Shown: positions 40,270-50,565 of the stretch, in pieces
Position numbering within the stretch: the first letter of the stretch is position 1
Layout of the letters: each line of letters opens with the position of its first letter
Assembly: GCA_019247845.1 (NCBI GenBank)
Contig: JAFBAL010000063.1
Coordinates: 1 to 64,000, forward strand
Origin: Alphaproteobacteria bacterium
GTDB lineage: Bacteria; Pseudomonadota; Alphaproteobacteria; Micropepsales; Micropepsaceae
DNA: 64,000 bases
Reading direction: 5' to 3'
The notes under the pieces: model-generated
The model's input: the letters and a program-made list of their open reading frames with translations, nothing else
Database searches by the model: none
Told to the model about the DNA's origin: nothing
Made by a program: the position numbers and the translations under genes

Positions 40270-42833
40270 ACGCGGCCGTCCGGCATCATCACGACGGGCT
40301 GCAGCCGGCTGAAAGGCCGGCTCAGCCTGTCGAAATGCGCGTTGTAGAAGGGATCGCGGTCGAAATACTTGCGCCAGCGATTGGCAAGCACCGCGCGCTC
40401 GCCGAGGCTGCGCATATGGTCCTCGTTGGTCTTGCTGTAGCCGCGCGACTTGGACTCGAAGTGGTACAGCGTCGCGAAAGGCTCATAGACCACCGCATAG
40501 CCGCGGTCGCGCGCGCGCAGGCAATAGTCGGTGTCGTTGAACTCGACGCGCAGATAGATCTCGTCGAAGCCGCCCAGCTCGTCGAACAGCGCCGCGCGCG
40601 TCGCCATGCAGGCGCCGGTCACCGCCAGCACGTTGCGCTGCAGCACCGTGCGGCCCAGGTAGCCGCCGTCGCTGGGCAGCTCGCCCATCCCCTCATGCAC
40701 CGCGCCGCCCGAGACGCCGATCAGGACGCCCGCATGCTGCACCGTGCCGTCCTCGTAGAGCAGCCGCGCGCCGACCACGCCGACCTCGGGCCTGAGCGCG
40801 GTGGACACCAGCTCGGCGAGCCAGTCCTGCGACAGCACGACCGTGTCGTTGTTCAGGAACACCAGCACCTCGCCGGTCGCGTGCCGCGCCGCGAGATTGT
40901 TGATGGCCGACCAGTTGAAGCGGCCGTTGAACGGGATGACGCGCACGCCGTGGCGCTCGGCATAGGTCTTGAACAGCTCGTGGGTCTTCTGCTCGCAGCT
41001 GTCGTTGTCCATCACGATGATCTCGACTTCGCCCGGATAGGCGCCGCGCGAGGCGAGCACGCTCTGGATGCATTGGTCGAGAAGCTCGGCGCGGTCGCGC
41101 GTGGGCACGATGATCGATACCTTCGGCGCCGTCTCGGGCAGGCCCCATTGCACGCGCTGGCAGTTGGGCAGCGAGCGGCCGAGCGCGTCGGCATGCGGGC
41201 GGACCTCGGCGGTGCGGCCGGCGCGCTCCAGATGGGCGCGGATGCAGTCGAGCGTGCCGGGCTCCTCGCCGCGGAACGGCGCGAAGCGGTGATAGAGCAC
41301 GCGGTTGATGTGCACGATCTGCTCGGGCTTGAGCTTCTCCACCAGGCGCAGCAGCAGGTCGAGGAAGAGCGCGTCGGGCGCGCGGTTCGAGCCGCCGATC
41401 TCGGCCAGCAGCGCCTTGCGGAAGGCGAAGCGCGCGCCGATGTAGTCGTTGGCCAGCAGGAAGTCGTAGTCGAAATCGGGCTTGAGGACAGGCGTGTGAT
41501 AGACCGCGTCGCCGGCCTCGTCGACCTCGGCCGCGTCCTCGTCGAAATAGACCAGGCCCGCGCGGTTCGCCTGCAGGTGCGTCGCCATCTGCAGCAGCGC
41601 GTCGTCGCTCAAGACGTCGCCTTGGCCGAGCGCAAGCACGTACTCGCCCTCGGCCGCGTTGAACAGCTTCTCGAAAGCCGCGGCCTCGTTGCCGGGCAGG
41701 GTTCCGTTCGGCGCGCGCACCCGCGCATCGGACCGCGCCGCCCCTTGCAGGAAGGCGTCGCGCTCGCTGCCCGGCGCCGGGCTCGACGAGACCACGACGC
41801 ATTCCCAGCCGGGATAGATCTGGCGCTCGAGACTCGCCAGCGACCGCGACAGCGAGCGCGTGTCCTCGCCGTCGTCGGCGATGATCACGCTAATCAGCGG
41901 GCGATAGGCGAGCCTGGCCGCGGCCTGCTCGAGCTTGCGCCGGCTGGTGGCGAGCAGCCGGTCCGTCTCGTGGCCGTAGTCGTCGTACATCGACAGCGGG
42001 AACGCCGCGCCGTCCAGCGCGCTGGGCAGGTGGTTCTCGATGCGGCCGAGGGCGGTCTTGAGCAGGCCCAGCTCGCGGCGGATCTCGACCATGGAATCGA
42101 AAACCTGGCTCTGGCCGAAATTCACCCGCTTGGGCATGGCGATCGCCGCGTGGGTCACCGCGTCGCGCACGCTGAGCAGGCGCTCGGTCTGGAGCAGGCG
42201 GTGGTGCGCCGCGGGGATGATGAACGAGAAGCCGTAGGTCCCCGGTCCCCCGAACGCGTCCTGCAGATCGCGGCGGAAGCGGTTGCATTCGGTGACGCCG
42301 ACGAAGGCGTTGTCGAGCAGGATCTCGACGCGGACGGGCTCGTCGAGGCCGATGAAGTTGGCCGCCCAGCCGCGGATCTCGAAGGCCGAGACGTCGTCGA
42401 TGGCGCCCGCGATCTCGCGCGAGGCATCCAGCCCGGCGAGCAGCGGGCGCTTGTCGCGGATGCGCGCGGCGATCTCCTCGCCGGCGGGCATGCAGACCCG
42501 CACGAAGAACACCGGATCGCGCAGCACCGCGCTCAGGATCTGCCGCCAGGTGCGCGCCTTGCGGATCGCCGAGCGCGTGGCCTCGTCCAGCGGCAGCTCG
42601 CTCGCCACCCAGTCGACGATCTCGGGCCCGGGAAACACCGAAATGCGGAAATGCGGCAGCGCGCGGTTGTTGAGCAGCGCGCTCAGCACGTTCTCCTCGA
42701 ACTCGGCCGAGGCGATGAAGTTCGAGATGGAGTCGTCCAGGGGCAGAAGCGCCCGCTCTTCGGCCACTTGCCGGCTCTCGGGATCGCGCCCGAGGAAAAG
42801 TCTATAGCCGTGGACGCCGTTCTGGCTCGACAT
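40266..42833 (-). CDS. Large family 2 glycosyltransferase
   Basis: An 855-residue protein. The N-terminal 70 residues (YRLFLGRDPES, DSISNFIASAEFEENVL) resemble DUF4214-like segments of polysaccharide enzymes. A middle beta-rich part has SAFEIRGWAANF. There are two GT-A-like regions: residues about 330-560, degenerate, with LVYFDEDAAEVD, and about 575-800, with VSIIVPTRDRAELLDQCI, VFLNNDTVVL and EFNDTDYCLR. It would extend a surface glycan. It starts the polysaccharide locus in opposite orientation to the rfb genes. Confidence 0.88.
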   Translation of the reverse strand: MSSQNGVHGYRLFLGRDPESRQVAEERALLPLDDSISNFIASAEFEENVLSALLNNRALPHFRISVFPGPEIVDWVASELPLDEATRSAIRKARTWRQILSAVLRDPVFFVRVCMPAGEEIAARIRDKRPLLAGLDASREIAGAIDDVSAFEIRGWAANFIGLDEPVRVEILLDNAFVGVTECNRFRRDLQDAFGGPGTYGFSFIIPAAHHRLLQTERLLSVRDAVTHAAIAMPKRVNFGQSQVFDSMVEIRRELGLLKTALGRIENHLPSALDGAAFPLSMYDDYGHETDRLLATSRRKLEQAAARLAYRPLISVIIADDGEDTRSLSRSLASLERQIYPGWECVVVSSSPAPGSERDAFLQGAARSDARVRAPNGTLPGNEAAAFEKLFNAAEGEYVLALGQGDVLSDDALLQMATHLQANRAGLVYFDEDAAEVDEAGDAVYHTPVLKPDFDYDFLLANDYIGARFAFRKALLAEIGGSNRAPDALFLDLLLRLVEKLKPEQIVHINRVLYHRFAPFRGEEPGTLDCIRAHLERAGRTAEVRPHADALGRSLPNCQRVQWGLPETAPKVSIIVPTRDRAELLDQCIQSVLASRGAYPGEVEIIVMDNDSCEQKTHELFKTYAERHGVRVIPFNGRFNWSAINNLAARHATGEVLVFLNNDTVVLSQDWLAELVSTALRPEVGVVGARLLYEDGTVQHAGVLIGVSGGAVHEGMGELPSDGGYLGRTVLQRNVLAVTGACMATRAALFDELGGFDEIYLRVEFNDTDYCLRARDRGYAVVYEPFATLYHFESKSRGYSKTNEDHMRSLGERAVLANRWRKYFDRDPFYNAHFDRLSRPFSRLQPVVMMPDGRV

Positions 42834-43061
42834 GTCGATGACCGATGTGACGCACTATATCGGACAGTATAGCTCCGCCTAGCAAGCCGTCGGAAATTGA
42901 GGCAAATCAATGTGCGAGCGGTTCTCAGATGAATCGCTTCTAAGTTGTTTCATCTCCTTCCTTACGGCTGGACTTTTCGACACGAAAGGAGGAAGAGACG
43001 GGAAATTCTTTACCCGGAACGGCTCACGGTAAATTGTAAACTTTTGTCGCGGCGGAGGCCC
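42834..43061. promoter_or_regulatory. AT-richer divergent gap before rfbC
   Basis: This 228-bp gap is much richer in A and T than the surrounding genes. It contains CTATATCGGACAGTATAG, an inverted repeat near the glycosyltransferase start, and pyrimidine/purine blocks (CTCCTTCCTT and AAGGAGGAAGAG) that could form a long hairpin. It probably carries promoters for both directions. No gene is seen. Confidence 0.45.
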
Positions 43062-43634
43062 ATGGAAGTCTTGACGTTGCCGATCGCGCCCGTGGTGCTC
43101 CTCAAACCCGCCAGGCACGGCGACTCGCGCGGCTACTTCACCGAGGCCTATAGCAAGCGCAGGCTCGCCGAAGCCGGGCTGAACTTCGATTTCATCCAGG
43201 ACAACCTTTCGCTCAGCGCCGAGCGCGGGACGATCCGCGGCCTGCACTTCCAGGCCGCGCCGTCGGAGCAGACCAAGCTGGTCTCGGTGCTGCGCGGCGC
43301 GGTGCTCGACGTCGTCGTCGACATCCGCGCCGGATCGCCGACCTACGGCAAGCATGTCGCGGTGGAGCTTTCCGCGGAGAACGGGCTGCAGCTGCTCGCG
43401 CCGCGCGGCTTCGCGCACGGCCTCTGCACGCTCGTCCCCGACACGATGGTGGCCTACAAGGTCGACGGCTACTACGACGCCGCGAAGGATTTCGGGTTGC
43501 GTTGGGACGATCCCGATTTGGGAATCGCCTGGCCCATCGGCGCGGGCGAAGCCAAAGTCTCGGACAAGGACCGCCGCCAGCCGCTGCTCAGGGACCTGCC
43601 CGCCTATTTCGCCTATCGGGGCGACGCGGCATGA
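43062..43634 (+). CDS. rfbC: dTDP-4-dehydrorhamnose 3,5-epimerase
   Basis: RfbC (190 aa) epimerises dTDP-4-keto-6-deoxyglucose toward L-rhamnose. It shows HGDSRGYFTEAY, IRGLHFQAAPSEQTKLV with the catalytic His, and PRGFAHGLCTL. The ATG at 43062 follows GGAGGCCC. It is the first gene of the rhamnose set; the order here is rfbC, rfbB, rfbD, rfbA. The upstream in-frame Met is not preceded by a ribosome site and encodes a basic non-family leader. Confidence 0.95.
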   Translation: MEVLTLPIAPVVLLKPARHGDSRGYFTEAYSKRRLAEAGLNFDFIQDNLSLSAERGTIRGLHFQAAPSEQTKLVSVLRGAVLDVVVDIRAGSPTYGKHVAVELSAENGLQLLAPRGFAHGLCTLVPDTMVAYKVDGYYDAAKDFGLRWDDPDLGIAWPIGAGEAKVSDKDRRQPLLRDLPAYFAYRGDAA

Positions 43635-43688
43635 AGACGCCGATCATGGGCAGCAGCACATGAAGACGCCGATCGCGGGCAGCAGACC
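43631..43688. repeat. 29-bp tandem repeat between rfbC and rfbB, each copy starting with ATG
   Basis: ATGAAGACGCCGATCATGGG begins copy one (43631-43659), and copy two (43660-43688) repeats it with about four changes. The rfbB start (ATGAAG) begins right after, as if a third copy. The first copy overlaps the rfbC stop. It looks like a duplication of the rfbB start region. Confidence 0.85.
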
Positions 43689-44732
43689 ATGAAGGTGCTG
43701 GTCACTGGCGGCGCGGGCTTCATCGGCTCCGCGGTGGTGCGGCGGCTTGTGGCGGAGCCCGGCGTCGAGGTCGCCGTCTTCGACGCGATGACCTATGCCG
43801 CCAACCCGCGCACCTTGGGTGCGCATGCCGGGCGCCTCGCCTTCTATCGGCAAGACATCTGCGATGCAGCCGCGGTCGGGGCCGCCTTCGCCGAGTTCCA
43901 GCCCGACGTCGTCATGCACCTGGCGGCCGAGTCGCATGTCGACCGCTCGATCGAGGAGCCTGCGGCCTTCGTGAAGACCAACGTCGTCGGCACGCAGGTC
44001 CTGCTCGACGCGGCGCTGGCGCATTGGCGCGCGCTCGATGGCGGCGCCCGCGACCGCTTCCGCTTCCTGCATATCTCCACCGACGAAGTGTTCGGCTCGC
44101 TGACCGAGACCTGCCCGCCTTTCTGCGAGACCACGCCCTACACGCCGCGCTCTCCTTACGCGGCATCGAAGGCGTCGTCGGATCACCTGGTGCGGGCCTG
44201 GTCGCACACCTACGGCCTGCCCATCGTCGTCACAAACTGCTCGAACAACTACGGGCCGTACCAGTTCCCCGAAAAACTCATCCCGCTGATGATCCTGCGC
44301 GGGCTCGCGGGAGAAGCGATGCCGGTCTACGGCGACGGGCAGAACATCCGCGACTGGCTGTTCGTCGACGATCATGCCGAGGCCTTGTGGCTGGCGGCGA
44401 CGCGCGGGCGCGTCGGCGAGACCTATGCCGTCGGCGGCTCGGCCGAGCGGCGCAACCTCGACGTGGTGCAGACCGTCGCCGACCTGCTCGACGAGCTCCA
44501 GCCGGGCAACGCGCCGCGGCGGGGCCTCATCGGCTTCGTCGGCGACCGGCCCGGTCACGACCGCCGCTATGCCATCGACAGCGCCAAGATCCGGCGCGAG
44601 CTTGGCTGGGCGCCGCGCCATTCCTTCGAGGACGGCTTGCGCCGCACGGTCGCGTGGTATGTCGCCAATCGCGACTGGTGGCAGCCGATCGTGGACGGCG
44701 TCTATCGGCTCGAGCGCCTGGGAACATGGTAG
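43689..44732 (+). CDS. rfbB: dTDP-glucose 4,6-dehydratase
   Basis: RfbB (347 aa) is an extended short-chain dehydrogenase. It has [12 protein letters not shown] for [24 protein letters not shown], and [12 protein letters not shown] with the catalytic Tyr and Lys. It makes dTDP-4-keto-6-deoxyglucose. The gene follows the tandem repeat; its stop overlaps the rfbD start by seven bases. Confidence 0.95.
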   Translation: MKVLVTGGAGFIGSAVVRRLVAEPGVEVAVFDAMTYAANPRTLGAHAGRLAFYRQDICDAAAVGAAFAEFQPDVVMHLAAESHVDRSIEEPAAFVKTNVVGTQVLLDAALAHWRALDGGARDRFRFLHISTDEVFGSLTETCPPFCETTPYTPRSPYAASKASSDHLVRAWSHTYGLPIVVTNCSNNYGPYQFPEKLIPLMILRGLAGEAMPVYGDGQNIRDWLFVDDHAEALWLAATRGRVGETYAVGGSAERRNLDVVQTVADLLDELQPGNAPRRGLIGFVGDRPGHDRRYAIDSAKIRRELGWAPRHSFEDGLRRTVAWYVANRDWWQPIVDGVYRLERLGTW

Positions 44733-45616
44733 ACAAGCCTCGCACGGTCCTCGTCATCGGCAAGACCGGGCAGCTGGCGCGCGAGTTGGCGCGCAGCCCA
44801 TGGCCCGCCGGCTGGCAGGCGAGTTTCGCGGGCCGCGACGCGATCGATCTCGCTTGTCCCGACGCGGCGGCCGCGTGCGTCGAGGCCGCGGCGCCCGAGA
44901 TGGTCGTCAACGCCGCCGCCTATACCGCGGTGGACAAGGCCGAGAGCGAGCCCGGTCTCGCCGATGCGGTGAACGCAGTCGCACCCGGCGCCATCGCCGC
45001 CGCTTGCGCGCGGATGAACGTCCCCTTCGTCACGGTCTCGACCGACTACGTCTTCGACGGCGCCAAGCGCGGCGCCTATGTCGAGAGCGATCCGGTCGGG
45101 CCCATCGGCGCCTATGGCCGCAGCAAGGAACGCGGCGAGCGCCTCGTCCGCGAGGCGCACGGCCGGCACCTGATCCTGCGCACCTCCTGGGTGTTCGGCG
45201 CGCTGGGCAACAATTTCGTGCGCACCATGCTGAGGCTGGGCGCCGAGCGGAAAACGCTCAAGGTCGTCGCCGACCAGCGCGGCAAGCCGACCGCCGCCGC
45301 CGACCTGGCCGCGGGCGTGATCGCGGCGGCCGCCGGGCTTGCGGGGGATGCGAGCCTCGCCGGCACCTATCATCTCGCCAACGAGGGCCCGACGAGCTGG
45401 CACGAATTCGCGCGCGCGATCTTCGACGGCGCCAAGACGCGCGGCGCGGCCGTGCCCGACGAGGTTCTGCCGATCGCGACGGCCGAATATCCGACGCCGG
45501 CCCGGCGCCCGATGAATTCCGAGCTGGATTGCGAGCTGTTCGCACGCCGCTTCGGACTGCGGCAACGTGACTGGCGACTGGCGCTTAAGGATGTGCTGGA
45601 CGAATTGTTGACCTGA
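44726..45616 (+). CDS. rfbD: dTDP-4-dehydrorhamnose reductase
   Basis: RfbD (296 aa) performs the final reduction to dTDP-L-rhamnose. It shows [45 protein letters not shown] (Tyr/Lys pair) and RTSWVFG. The ATG at 44726 overlaps the rfbB stop. The ORF-track version that starts at 44024 is a shadow joined across rfbB. Confidence 0.94.
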   Translation: MVDKPRTVLVIGKTGQLARELARSPWPAGWQASFAGRDAIDLACPDAAAACVEAAAPEMVVNAAAYTAVDKAESEPGLADAVNAVAPGAIAAACARMNVPFVTVSTDYVFDGAKRGAYVESDPVGPIGAYGRSKERGERLVREAHGRHLILRTSWVFGALGNNFVRTMLRLGAERKTLKVVADQRGKPTAAADLAAGVIAAAAGLAGDASLAGTYHLANEGPTSWHEFARAIFDGAKTRGAAVPDEVLPIATAEYPTPARRPMNSELDCELFARRFGLRQRDWRLALKDVLDELLT

Positions 45617-45643
45617 GCTTCGGTTCGGCGTCTTGAGGGGACC

Positions 45644-46525
45644 ATGGCAATCACGCGCGGCATCGTACTGGCTGGAGGACTCGGCACGCGGCTCTATCCG
45701 CTGACCTTGAGCATCAGCAAGCAGCTCTTGCCGATCTACGACAAGCCGATGGTGTACTACCCGATCTCGACCCTGATGCTGGCCGGCATCGCCGAGATCG
45801 CGATGATCACCACGCCCGAAAGCAGGCCGCTGTTCGAGCGCCTGCTGGGCGACGGCTCGCGCTGGGGCATGCGCTTCTCGTATATCGAGCAGCCCTCGCC
45901 CGACGGCCTGGCGCAGGCCTTCATCCTGGGCCGCGAGTTTCTGGGCGGCGGGCCGGGCGCGCTGGTCCTGGGCGACAACCTGTTCTACGGCCACGGCATG
46001 ACGGAGACCGTGCGCCGCGCGGCCATGCGCGAGAAGGGCGCGACCATCTTCGCCTATCAGGTGGACGATGCGCGCAGCTATGGCGTGGTCGATTTCGACG
46101 GCGACGGCCGCGCGATCCATCTGGAAGAGAAGCCGAAGGATCCGCGCTCGAACTGGGCGGTGTGCGGGCTCTATTTCTACGACGAGCGGGTCTGCGACAT
46201 CGCGGCCTCGGTCAAGCGCTCGGCGCGCGGCGAGCTCGAGATCACCTCCGTCAACCAGGCCTATCTGGAGCTGGGCGGCCTGTACGTCGAGAAGCTCGGG
46301 CGCGGCTTCGCCTGGCTCGACACCGGGACCTACGACAACATCGTCGAGGCCGGCAACCTGGTGCAGACGCTGGAGCGCCGCCAGGGCGCCAGCATCTGCT
46401 GTCCCGAAGAGATCGCGTTCCGCAACGGCTGGATCGATCACGCGCAATTGGCCGAGCTCGCCACGCCGCTGATCAACACGCCCTATGGCCGCTATCTCGA
46501 CCTCTTGGCGCGCGAGAGCCGCTGA
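45644..46525 (+). CDS. rfbA: Glucose-1-phosphate thymidylyltransferase
   Basis: RfbA (293 aa) makes dTDP-glucose from glucose-1-phosphate and dTTP. The N-terminus has [16 protein letters not shown], then [17 protein letters not shown] and [12 protein letters not shown]. It follows rfbD by 27 bases. Together with rfbC, rfbB and rfbD it supplies dTDP-L-rhamnose to the glycosyltransferases in this locus. Confidence 0.95.
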   Translation: MAITRGIVLAGGLGTRLYPLTLSISKQLLPIYDKPMVYYPISTLMLAGIAEIAMITTPESRPLFERLLGDGSRWGMRFSYIEQPSPDGLAQAFILGREFLGGGPGALVLGDNLFYGHGMTETVRRAAMREKGATIFAYQVDDARSYGVVDFDGDGRAIHLEEKPKDPRSNWAVCGLYFYDERVCDIAASVKRSARGELEITSVNQAYLELGGLYVEKLGRGFAWLDTGTYDNIVEAGNLVQTLERRQGASICCPEEIAFRNGWIDHAQLAELATPLINTPYGRYLDLLARESR

Positions 46526-46532
46526 AGCGACG

Positions 46533-47462
46533 ATGCGGCGCGACGTCGTCTTCGTGCACATCCCCAAGACCGCCGGCTCCTCGCTTCGCGCGATGCTGGA
46601 GCGGGCGGCCCGGGACCACACGGTGCTGCGCGACTACGGCAAGGCCAAGGAGACCACGCCGGAGCTTTACGACCTCGTCCATGCCAAGGGCGACGTCGCG
46701 GCATTCCGCGAGACCTTCGGCCGCAAGAAGGGCATCCTGCTCAGCGGCCATTTCCCGGCGCGGCGCTATTGGGACTTCTTCAACGCGGAGTCCTTCGTGA
46801 CCTTCCTGCGCGATCCCGTCGACCGCGTGGTCTCGGAATACAACCACTTCGTCAACCATCACGGCTGGACACGGGGCTTCGAGGCCTTCGTGACCGCGCC
46901 GCAATATCGCAACGCGATGACGCGGCACCTGGCGGGCGTCGATCTCGAAAGCTTCGGCTATATCGGGCTGATGGAAAGCTTCGAGAGCGACCTGCCTCGG
47001 CTCTGCGCCTATCTCGGTGCCGAGCTGCCGCTGCAGCGGCGCAATCGCGGCGACTACAGCGAGCTGCCCCTGCCGGACGGACACCGCGAGACCATCGCCG
47101 CGCTCAACGCCGACGACGCGGCGCTCTATGAGCGCGTCCGCGCCATGCCGCGCGGGCCGCGCGCGCCGGAGGCGGACGGCTATATCGGCCGGGTCGCGCT
47201 CACCGGCGGCGGCATCGCCAAGGGCTATCTGTGCCACCGGCAACGCGAGTTCATCGTCGAGATGGAGATCCTGGCCGACGGCCGCGTCGCGGGTTGCGTC
47301 AAGGCCGAGCGCTTCAACCGCGCCGCCAAGGCGCGTGGGCTTTCGCGCAGCGGCATGTGCGGGTTCTGGATTGACCTGGGCGACTATGCGCCTGCGGAAG
47401 AATACCGTTTCCGGGCGCGGGGCACCGAATACGAATTGCCCGGCTCCCCGCTCCTGCCGTAA
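46533..47462 (+). CDS. Sulfotransferase-family protein
   Basis: A 309-residue protein whose N-terminus FVHIPKTAGSSLRAMLE is the PAPS 5'-phosphosulfate loop of carbohydrate sulfotransferases, with FLRDPVDRVVSEYNHF as the 3'-phosphate site. It may sulfate the surface glycan. Residues 210-309 form an extra beta-rich domain (YIGRVALTGGGIAKGYLCH). The ATG at 46533 follows rfbA by seven bases; the longer track start overlaps rfbA. Confidence 0.85.
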   Translation: MRRDVVFVHIPKTAGSSLRAMLERAARDHTVLRDYGKAKETTPELYDLVHAKGDVAAFRETFGRKKGILLSGHFPARRYWDFFNAESFVTFLRDPVDRVVSEYNHFVNHHGWTRGFEAFVTAPQYRNAMTRHLAGVDLESFGYIGLMESFESDLPRLCAYLGAELPLQRRNRGDYSELPLPDGHRETIAALNADDAALYERVRAMPRGPRAPEADGYIGRVALTGGGIAKGYLCHRQREFIVEMEILADGRVAGCVKAERFNRAAKARGLSRSGMCGFWIDLGDYAPAEEYRFRARGTEYELPGSPLLP

Positions 47463-47472
47463 AATCCGCGCC

Positions 47473-48348
47473 ATGGCGAAGATCATCAAGCACCCCGAGG
47501 TCGAGGACTATTTCGTCGAGCGCACGCTGGACGAGGTGAAAGCCGCGCCGCGCGGGCTGATCCCGGACTACGAGGCGAACCGGCTGATCGTGCTCAAGGA
47601 CTATCGGTTGGCCGTAGATTTCGACGCTTTCGCGCAGATGAGCGCCAACACGAAGGACGCGCCGGCCGCGCTGCAGAAGCAGCTCAAGAAGCTGCAGGCG
47701 ACGCATATCCTGCAGGCCTCGCCCACCTCGACCGAACCGCTCCACAAGGCGATCTTCGAGACCTTCTGCAACGGCGATCCGGCGCTGTTCCAGCGGGTGC
47801 AGACGGCGATGCGCGCCGCGCACGAGGCGGTGATGGGGCTGTTCCGCACCTGCTTTCCCGACTACGAGCACTTCCGCGTCGTGCCCAGCGTGCGGCTGAC
47901 CCGCACGATGTTCGAGAACCTGCACTGGGACAACCACAACATCGACGACGACTTCCAGCAGGTGCGCATCTTCGTGAACCTGGACCAGCGGCCGCGCATC
48001 TGGAACGTGAGCCACAACTACGTGAACTTCGCGCGCACGGTCTATCGCGACCACGACCTCGCGCGCTTCGCGGGCCGCGATCCCAACGAGATGAACAACT
48101 ATATCGTGGGCAGCATCCTGGGCGGCACCGCGGGCGCCTGCCGCGATACGCTGCCGCGCCACGTCGTCGCCTTCGAGCCGGGCGAGATCTGGTTCGGCGA
48201 GTCGCGCATGATCTCGCACCAGATCTATTACGGCGAGCGGGCGATGGTTTACATGTTCTTCGTCAAGCCCGAAGGCATGCTCGACCGCAAGCGGCGTTTC
48301 AACGCCCAGGTCGAGGCGCTGCACGCCTCGTTCGCGCCTGCCCGATAG
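47473..48348 (+). CDS. Putative Fe(II)/2-oxoglutarate-type dioxygenase-like protein
   Basis: A 291-residue protein with FENLHWDNHNIDDDFQQVRIFVNL in the middle, where HWDNH may supply two iron ligands, and RMISHQIYYGERAMVYMFF near the end, where the His and Arg could be the remaining iron and 2-oxoglutarate ligands. That order fits a double-stranded beta-helix oxygenase, but I cannot assign it to a known family. It lies in the glycan locus 10 bases after the sulfotransferase-like gene. Confidence 0.55.
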   Translation: MAKIIKHPEVEDYFVERTLDEVKAAPRGLIPDYEANRLIVLKDYRLAVDFDAFAQMSANTKDAPAALQKQLKKLQATHILQASPTSTEPLHKAIFETFCNGDPALFQRVQTAMRAAHEAVMGLFRTCFPDYEHFRVVPSVRLTRTMFENLHWDNHNIDDDFQQVRIFVNLDQRPRIWNVSHNYVNFARTVYRDHDLARFAGRDPNEMNNYIVGSILGGTAGACRDTLPRHVVAFEPGEIWFGESRMISHQIYYGERAMVYMFFVKPEGMLDRKRRFNAQVEALHASFAPAR

Positions 48349-48349
48349 G

Positions 48350-49666
48350 ATGGGCTCTGCGGTGTTTTCCGTCACCTTGCCCGCGCGCGAGATCGAGCAT
48401 GACGGGGCGCGCCTGTCCCTGCCCTGCACGGTGCTGGCGGTCGAGGCGCCGGCCGGCGAGACCGTGCGCGAGCGCGTGATCCTGCGCCATCCCGAGCCGG
48501 CGCGGCTTTCGGCGCAATACGCCACCGGCGTCGAGCTGAGCCGCGATACGGGCGGCGCGCTGGCGGCCGCGGACTACGAGATCAACGAGAACTGCGGGCA
48601 TATCCGCGCAGCCGCCGGATTGGACGGCGTCACCGTCGAGGCGCAATACACCGCGCATCCGCATCGCTACGACCTGGTCGGCTTCGACCTCAGGCGCGCG
48701 ATTCTGGTCCGGCTGGCCGGAACCGCGCGGATCGTGGATCCCGAAGAGTATCGTCCCAAGGCCCCACGCGACGTCGTGCCGGTCCACGGTCTCTATGTCT
48801 GGAAGGACGGCGTCGAGGTCATCGACCTGTCGGGCTGGAACGGTTTCGCGCGCCGCGGCGAAGAGGGGCAGTTCCAAAGCCAGAGGCAGGCCTTCCAGGC
48901 CGCGCTCGCGCCCGCGCTGGAGACCGCACGGCGCCGCAAGACGATCCGGATCGCCGGCTACGGCGACAGCATCACCACGATGGGACAGCGCGTGGCAGGC
49001 ATGCACGCCTTCCCCAACGGTCCCGTCCGCGACAAGACGAGCTATTTCTCGCGCTATCCGAAGGACACGGTGGCGAGGTTGCCGCGGGCCAAGTCGGACG
49101 ACGGCGTGCGGCACACGCGGATCGGCTGGTGCTGGTCGCTGGTGCGGGCCTTCGAGCAGAACGGCATCGCGGCCGAATACCGCAACTGGGGCATCCCCGG
49201 CACCGCGGCCGATGCGGGCTCGAAGCTCGACGACAACAAGGTCGAAAGCCATGGCGGCGGGCATCCCGCCCGGCTCGAGCCGCTCCTCGCCGACAATTGC
49301 GACATCGTCGTGCTCGCCTTCGGGACCAACGAGATCGGCGAGACGGGCACCGAGGAGCGCATCCAGGGCATCGTCGAGCGCATCCACGGCTCCGGCGCGC
49401 GCTGCATCGTTCTCGGCGCGCCGCCGCTCAATCCCTACACCGCGGTGCGCAGCTACGACGCGTGGCGTGAGACCAACGCCGCGATCGCGCGCGCGGCAGA
49501 GGCCACCGGCGCCGCCTACCTGCCGCTCGAGAACCTGTTCGCGCTGGGCAACGAAGGCGCGGTCGGACTGTCGCGGCGGTCCTATGCGGCGGGCAGTCTG
49601 ATCAATCATCCCGGCATATCGGAGCTCCAGGCCATCGGCGGGTTCCTCGCCGCCATGACGCTCTAG
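48350..49666 (+). CDS. SGNH/GDSL-family hydrolase
   Basis: A 438-residue protein with a beta-rich N-terminal half and an SGNH hydrolase domain in the second half: block I GYGDSITTMG with the nucleophile Ser, block III FGTNEIGE, and a final NHPG supplying His. It may add or remove acyl groups on the surface polysaccharide. It starts two bases after the previous stop. No signal peptide is evident, so cytoplasmic action is possible. Confidence 0.82.
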   Translation: MGSAVFSVTLPAREIEHDGARLSLPCTVLAVEAPAGETVRERVILRHPEPARLSAQYATGVELSRDTGGALAAADYEINENCGHIRAAAGLDGVTVEAQYTAHPHRYDLVGFDLRRAILVRLAGTARIVDPEEYRPKAPRDVVPVHGLYVWKDGVEVIDLSGWNGFARRGEEGQFQSQRQAFQAALAPALETARRRKTIRIAGYGDSITTMGQRVAGMHAFPNGPVRDKTSYFSRYPKDTVARLPRAKSDDGVRHTRIGWCWSLVRAFEQNGIAAEYRNWGIPGTAADAGSKLDDNKVESHGGGHPARLEPLLADNCDIVVLAFGTNEIGETGTEERIQGIVERIHGSGARCIVLGAPPLNPYTAVRSYDAWRETNAAIARAAEATGAAYLPLENLFALGNEGAVGLSRRSYAAGSLINHPGISELQAIGGFLAAMTL

Positions 49667-50562
49667 GCCCGGCTCTCCGCCTGGCGCCGCTGCCAGCGCT
49701 GCAGGTCCTTGCGGACGAAACGGTTGTCCCAGTTCTCCGCCGACACCAGCTCGTCGTCGGTGACGTTGTGTCCCGACAGCCCGTTCAGCGCGCTCACGAT
49801 GGACACCATGTCCTCGAAATGCGCGGTGGGAACGCCGCGTATCACGCTTGCGGGCCAGGCGATGAACGGCGTGTTCCGCCGCACCACCCGATCGAAGGCC
49901 GAGACCAGGGCCTCCGGCAGGATCGCGCTCTTCGTCACGTCGCGCGGCTGGTAGACCTCGAGCTCGCCCTTGGGCTTCTTCACGCCCGGAGCCCGGATCG
50001 CGGCGACGCTTTCGAGGACGGCGTCGAACCGCGCCTCGTCGAACGGCCGCCCGATGCGCTCGAACAGCTTGCGCAGATGGGGCGCGGGATCGGCGGTGAA
50101 CGCCGTGTATTCGAGAGGCATCGCGTCCTTGGGCGCGGCATCGAGCCATTTCTTCAGGAACGCGATCGTCTTGCTCGCATGCAAGGCGGTCCACCATTCC
50201 AGGAACGCCGCGTCGTTCTTCTGGAAGCCGGCGATGCTGCGCTCGCTGGTCCAGTCCATGTAGGACAGAAGCTGGCTCGCGGGCTCGCGGTATTGCACGA
50301 CGTACAGCGCCTCCTTGAGCGTCTTGGGCACCGCAAGCTCCGGATCGTGGCTCTTCTGCAGGGTCAGGCGGCCGGCGCTGTTCGCGCACGGCGCGCGCAT
50401 GCAGCACCCGCCGCCGTCCAGAGCTTCGCAATAATAGAGCTCGTTCCCGAAATAGGTGCTCAGGATGTTCTGGAAATAGTGATGGCCCGAGCGCGGGATG
50501 GTCACGCAGAAAATGTGGTTGAACGGGCGCCTGGCATCGCCCTTCGCAGTCTTCTTACTCAT
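49663..50562 (-). CDS. Sulfotransferase-like P-loop protein
   Basis: A 299-residue protein with CVTIPRSGHHYFQNIL, a sulfotransferase-type 5'-phosphosulfate loop, and YVVQYREPASQLLSYMDW as the 3' phosphate site. It contains a CCMRAPCANSAG cysteine group. Its start lies three bases after the stop of the GSCFA gene upstream on this strand, and its stop overlaps the convergent SGNH gene. It probably modifies the glycan, but the acceptor is unknown. Confidence 0.75.
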   Translation of the reverse strand: MSKKTAKGDARRPFNHIFCVTIPRSGHHYFQNILSTYFGNELYYCEALDGGGCCMRAPCANSAGRLTLQKSHDPELAVPKTLKEALYVVQYREPASQLLSYMDWTSERSIAGFQKNDAAFLEWWTALHASKTIAFLKKWLDAAPKDAMPLEYTAFTADPAPHLRKLFERIGRPFDEARFDAVLESVAAIRAPGVKKPKGELEVYQPRDVTKSAILPEALVSAFDRVVRRNTPFIAWPASVIRGVPTAHFEDMVSIVSALNGLSGHNVTDDELVSAENWDNRFVRKDLQRWQRRQAESRA

Positions 50563-50565
50563 TAC

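Noticed and set aside
39654-42872. 1072-aa plus-strand ORF opposite the large glycosyltransferase
   Set aside because: Shadow ORF formed by the GC-rich codon pattern of the minus-strand gene.
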